Shown here: positions 29,805 to 32,320 of the stretch, one piece after another
Layout: each line of letters starts with the position of its first letter
Numbering within the stretch: position 1 is the first letter of the stretch
Assembly (NCBI GenBank): GCA_937911865.1
Contig: CALDSK010000289.1
Span: forward strand, 1-32,320
Source: an uncultured Synechococcus sp.
GTDB lineage: Bacteria > Cyanobacteriota > Cyanobacteriia > Phormidesmidales > Phormidesmidaceae
Reading direction: 5' to 3'
DNA length: 32,320 nucleotides
The notes under the pieces: model-generated
Told to the model about the DNA's origin: nothing
Seen by the model: the letters and a program-made list of their open reading frames with translations, nothing else
Database searches by the model: none
Made by a program: the position numbers and the translations under genes

Positions 29805-31961
29805 TCAGTCTCTTGCCAGCCGACGACTTTCAAGCACGATCAGGCTACGCGCTGCTACAGCAACCTTGTCCTTTTTCTTATAGGTCTTTCTGCGCTTAAC
29901 AAAGCCTTCTTTGGTATCGATCAGTAAGCGCCACTTTCGCTCTGACCAATCGGTATTTTCACTGTCGCGGAAGCGCCTCGGCAGAGCAAACTCCAGCGGC
30001 TCATAGTGTGCATTAAACATCAGCAAAAAGCTGTCGTCGATCACCTGCTCACCCATCTTGTTAGGCGTTGCGATTTCTTCTCCGTTCAAAAGCACCGTCA
30101 GCGTTTTAACGTAGCCAGCCGTCCACTCATCGTGCATCAACACACCATCCAAGTTGAACCAGCCAATATCTCGAATACCAGAGCCGTAGATCTCGCGGCC
30201 ATGAAACCAGTCTCGACGACGAAAAACCGGGTGGTCTTTGATCAGCTTTACGAGCTTTTGGGTATAGCGCAGCAGATCTTTTCGCTCTTTGCTTAAGTCC
30301 CAGTTCAGCCACGACAGCTCATCGTCATGACAATAGGTATTGTTGTTGCCGTACTGGGTGCGACCCATTTCATCGCCGGCTAACAGCATGGGCACCCCTT
30401 GTGAAAGCATCAGTGTCGCCAAAAAATTACGCTGCTGCTGAATTCTCAGCTGTAAAATTTCAGGCTCATCGGTCTCGCCTTCTGCCCCGCAGTTCCACGA
30501 ACGGTTGTGGCTTTCGCCATCGCGGTTATCTTCACCATTGGCTTCGTTGTGCTTGTCGTTGTAGCTCACCAAATCGCGCATAGTGAAGCCATCATGCGCC
30601 GTAATGAAGTTGATGCTGGCATGCGGTCTACGCCCCGTGCCTTCGTATAGATCGGAGCTACCTGTCAGACGAAGAGCAAATTCGCCCAGCGTACTGTCTT
30701 CACCTCGCCAAAAGTCTCGTACCGTGTCACGGTACTTGCCGTTCCACTCAGACCACAGCAGGGGAAACTTACCGACCTGATAGCCGCCTTCTCCCACATC
30801 CCAGGGCTCAGCAATTAGCTTGACTTTCGAGATCACGGGGTCTTGGTGGATGATGTCAAAAAATGTCGCGAGCGTACCGACTTCAAACAGCTCTCTAGCG
30901 AGGGCAGAAGCCAAGTCAAAGCGGAAACCATCCACGTGCATTTCCTGCACCCAGTAGCGCAGGCTGTCCATAATCAGCTTCAGCACCTGAGGATGGCTCA
31001 TTCTCAGCGAGTTGCCGCAGCCAGTGTAATCCATGTAGTAGCGCTCATTACCCTCAACCAGCCGGTAGTAGGCAGCGTTATCGATCCCTCGGAAACAGAG
31101 AGTAGGGCCCATGTGGTTCCCTTCGCCCGTGTGGTTGTACACCACGTCCAAAATGACTTCGATCCCGGCAGCGTGGAGCGATCGCACCATCGTCTTAAAT
31201 TCTTTTACCTGCTCACCTAGCTCGCCAATCGAACTGTAGCCAGAGTGCGGCGCAAAGTAATTGAGCGAATCATATCCCCAATAGTTACTCAAGCCCTTAT
31301 TCACCAGGTAGCTCGGCTTAGCGTGAAAATGGTGAATAGGCATCAGCTCCACTGCCGTGATCCCCAAAGATTTGAAGTGCTTAATCGCAGCAGGATGGGC
31401 CAGCCCGGCGTAGGTTCCTCTCAACCGCTTTGGCACCTTAGGGTGCTGATGAGTAAAGCCCTTAACGTGCATCTCATAAATGACGGTCTCATTCCAAGGC
31501 GTGTTGGGTCGCTCATCGCCTTGCCAATCAAACAGGGGATCAACCACAACGCACTTCGGCATAGCGCTGGCACTATCTTCAATATTGCAGCCCAAGTCTT
31601 GCTCTTCCTGGAACCAGGTATAGCCAAAAATAGACTGGCCAGCGGTCACATTACCGGCAATCGCCTTCGCATAGGGATCAAGCACCAGTTTGTTGGGATT
31701 AAACCGATGACCGTGCTCAGGATCAAACGGGCCGTGCACCCGAAACCCGTAGCGCTGACCCGGTTTTACATGAGTAAAATAGCTGTGCCAAACAAAGTTA
31801 TAGACGCCGCCTAACTCATAGCGGGTCTCCTTATCGTCATCATCGAATAGGCATAGCTCTACACGAGTTGCGTTTTCAGAAAAAATTGCAAAGTTTGTTC
31901 CTTGACCATCCCAGGTGGCACCCAAATCATTGGCATTACCAGGAAGCTGTTGAATATTCAT
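29805..31961 (-). CDS. glgX: Glycogen debranching enzyme GlgX (isoamylase type, GH13)
   Basis: 718 residues, normal for the GlgX/isoamylase family. An N-terminal CBM48-like domain (about 5-100) precedes the GH13 barrel with all four conserved regions: DVVYNH (272-277), DGFRFDL (344-350) with nucleophile Asp349, the acid/base Glu385 in LIAEPWD, and Asp457 in FITAHDG. The family hydrolyses alpha-1,6 branches of glycogen that phosphorylase has shortened, freeing maltooligosaccharides in the cytoplasm. The C-terminal domain ends RRLARD. A perfect 8-bp inverted repeat lies 33 bp before the ATG. It is 163 bp upstream of the binding-protein gene, on the same strand; shared transcription is possible but functionally unexplained. 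Confidence 0.95.
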   Translation of the reverse strand: MNIQQLPGNANDLGATWDGQGTNFAIFSENATRVELCLFDDDDKETRYELGGVYNFVWHSYFTHVKPGQRYGFRVHGPFDPEHGHRFNPNKLVLDPYAKAIAGNVTAGQSIFGYTWFQEEQDLGCNIEDSASAMPKCVVVDPLFDWQGDERPNTPWNETVIYEMHVKGFTHQHPKVPKRLRGTYAGLAHPAAIKHFKSLGITAVELMPIHHFHAKPSYLVNKGLSNYWGYDSLNYFAPHSGYSSIGELGEQVKEFKTMVRSLHAAGIEVILDVVYNHTGEGNHMGPTLCFRGIDNAAYYRLVEGNERYYMDYTGCGNSLRMSHPQVLKLIMDSLRYWVQEMHVDGFRFDLASALARELFEVGTLATFFDIIHQDPVISKVKLIAEPWDVGEGGYQVGKFPLLWSEWNGKYRDTVRDFWRGEDSTLGEFALRLTGSSDLYEGTGRRPHASINFITAHDGFTMRDLVSYNDKHNEANGEDNRDGESHNRSWNCGAEGETDEPEILQLRIQQQRNFLATLMLSQGVPMLLAGDEMGRTQYGNNNTYCHDDELSWLNWDLSKERKDLLRYTQKLVKLIKDHPVFRRRDWFHGREIYGSGIRDIGWFNLDGVLMHDEWTAGYVKTLTVLLNGEEIATPNKMGEQVIDDSFLLMFNAHYEPLEFALPRRFRDSENTDWSERKWRLLIDTKEGFVKRRKTYKKKDKVAVAARSLIVLESRRLARD

Positions 31962-31993
31962 AAAAGAACAATCTAGTTGTAAGGATACACTCT

Positions 31994-32013
31994 GTTTTTT
32001 CTGTTGAAAAAAC
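31994..32013. promoter_or_regulatory. Perfect inverted repeat GTTTTTTC-TGTT-GAAAAAAC in the glgX leader
   Basis: Two perfect 8-bp arms with a four-base spacer, centred about 42 bp upstream of the glgX ATG. In RNA it would be a weak AT-only hairpin, so a DNA site or a small leader structure are both possible. Confidence 0.35.
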
Positions 32014-32061
32014 GCTGCTTTCCCGATGCGATATGGCCGGACATGCTATGGATTGAACGAA

Positions 32062-32118
32062 CTGAGTAGACTTTCTGAGTGGACTTTCAGGTACCAGCTT
32101 AATCAACGCTTAATCAAC
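32062..32118. repeat. Two adjacent tandem duplications (13 bp and 11 bp)
   Basis: CTGAGTAGACTTT (32062-32074) is followed by CTGAGTGGACTTT (32075-32087), one mismatch. Nine bases later GCTTAATCAAC occurs twice in a row without mismatch (32097-32118). Both are noncoding. Confidence 0.93.
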
Positions 32119-32189
32119 AGTACTGATAAGGATACCGCGACTTACTAAAATCGGCTATCGAATTTAGTACCATCTACTGATTTCATAGA

Positions 32190-32234
32190 GAAAGGCCTCT
32201 GGGTGCAAATAAATTCACATCCAAAGGCCCTTTC
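32190..32234. terminator. Long imperfect hairpin
   Basis: GAAAGGCCTCTGGGTG (32190-32205) pairs with CACATCCAAAGGCCCTTTC (32216-32234) over about 15 base pairs with one mismatch and small bulges, around a loop of about ten bases. Stem length suits a terminator, but neither side has a clear T-tract. It may end a gene that lies beyond the right edge. Confidence 0.4.
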
Positions 32235-32320
32235 AAACATCTAACAAAGTCTGAGGTCAGGTCTAAAGCAGCAATTCCAAATTCCAAGGTACAGACAGGC
32301 TAAATCGTTTCTGTCATCTG

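Larger units (their letters stand above)
31962..32320. other. 359-bp region upstream of glgX
   Basis: No gene seen. It contains the glgX leader dyad (31994-32013), two tandem duplications (32062-32087 and 32097-32118) and a long hairpin (32190-32234). The next gene lies beyond the window. Confidence 0.6.

Noticed and set aside
1..32320. tRNA, rRNA, transposase, integrase or phage genes
   Set aside because: I looked for their motifs on both strands and saw none; the toxin-antitoxin pair is the only mobile-type module.

Overview
The window looks like chromosomal DNA of a cyanobacterium. The HIP1-type octamer GCGATCGC recurs throughout. Several gene families are typical of cyanobacteria: a plant-type lycopene cyclase, a J-domain/pentapeptide protein, HepA/HepC-like polysaccharide genes and a GIY-YIG-like hypothetical protein. 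I see no rRNA, tRNA, CRISPR array, transposase or phage gene. The genus cannot be fixed from sequence alone; a non-heterocystous filamentous type is only a guess.

Layout. (1) 1-822, minus: the 5' part of a polyprenyl-phosphate sugar transferase with an N-terminal STAS domain, cut by the window edge. (2) 823-1649: a long noncoding stretch with three dyad structures. (3) 1650-3990, plus: a GIY-YIG-like protein and a GT-C type membrane glycosyltransferase. (4) 4072-15270, minus: nine co-directional genes forming an extracellular or cell-surface polysaccharide cluster (three GT2 enzymes and one GT4, a UDP-galactopyranose-mutase-like FAD enzyme, a fourth GT2, a sulfotransferase-like protein, a HepA/MsbA-like ABC exporter and an unknown membrane protein). 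(5) 15843-17669, minus: another polytopic membrane protein, with divergent to it a peptide-type ABC binding protein (17711-19453) and its permease (19521-20477). The permease has an in-frame stop at codon 24. (6) 20500-25763, minus apart from one small gene: PdeM phosphoesterase, lycopene cyclase, a GNAT acetyltransferase and an Lhr-type ligase-associated helicase. (7) 25764-27485, minus: a RelE-type toxin-antitoxin pair and a J-domain/helix/pentapeptide protein. (8) 27830-31961, minus: a second SBP_bac_5 lipoprotein and glycogen debranching enzyme GlgX.

How the genes fit together: regions 1, 3 and 4 together supply a lipid-carrier primer enzyme, chain-building glycosyltransferases, a modifying sulfotransferase and an exporter, so a (possibly sulfated) exopolysaccharide is the natural reading. 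PdeM and the Lhr helicase are two members of the ligase-associated DNA-repair set, here separated by crtL, a small gene and the GNAT gene.

The most unusual signal is a recurrent mutational or structural pattern rather than one gene. Short direct tandem duplications of 11-18 bp, most often 15 bp, occur at about a dozen unrelated places. Some lie in frame inside proteins (the membrane glycosyltransferase, the unknown membrane protein, the sulfotransferase). Others lie exactly on gene boundaries: the stop codon of the second binding protein, the start region of the helicase, and the start of the permease, where three tandem ATGs form overlapping five-codon minicistrons. At two of these boundaries the adjacent gene looks disturbed: the permease has a premature stop, and the helicase has no canonical start codon upstream of its Walker A motif.
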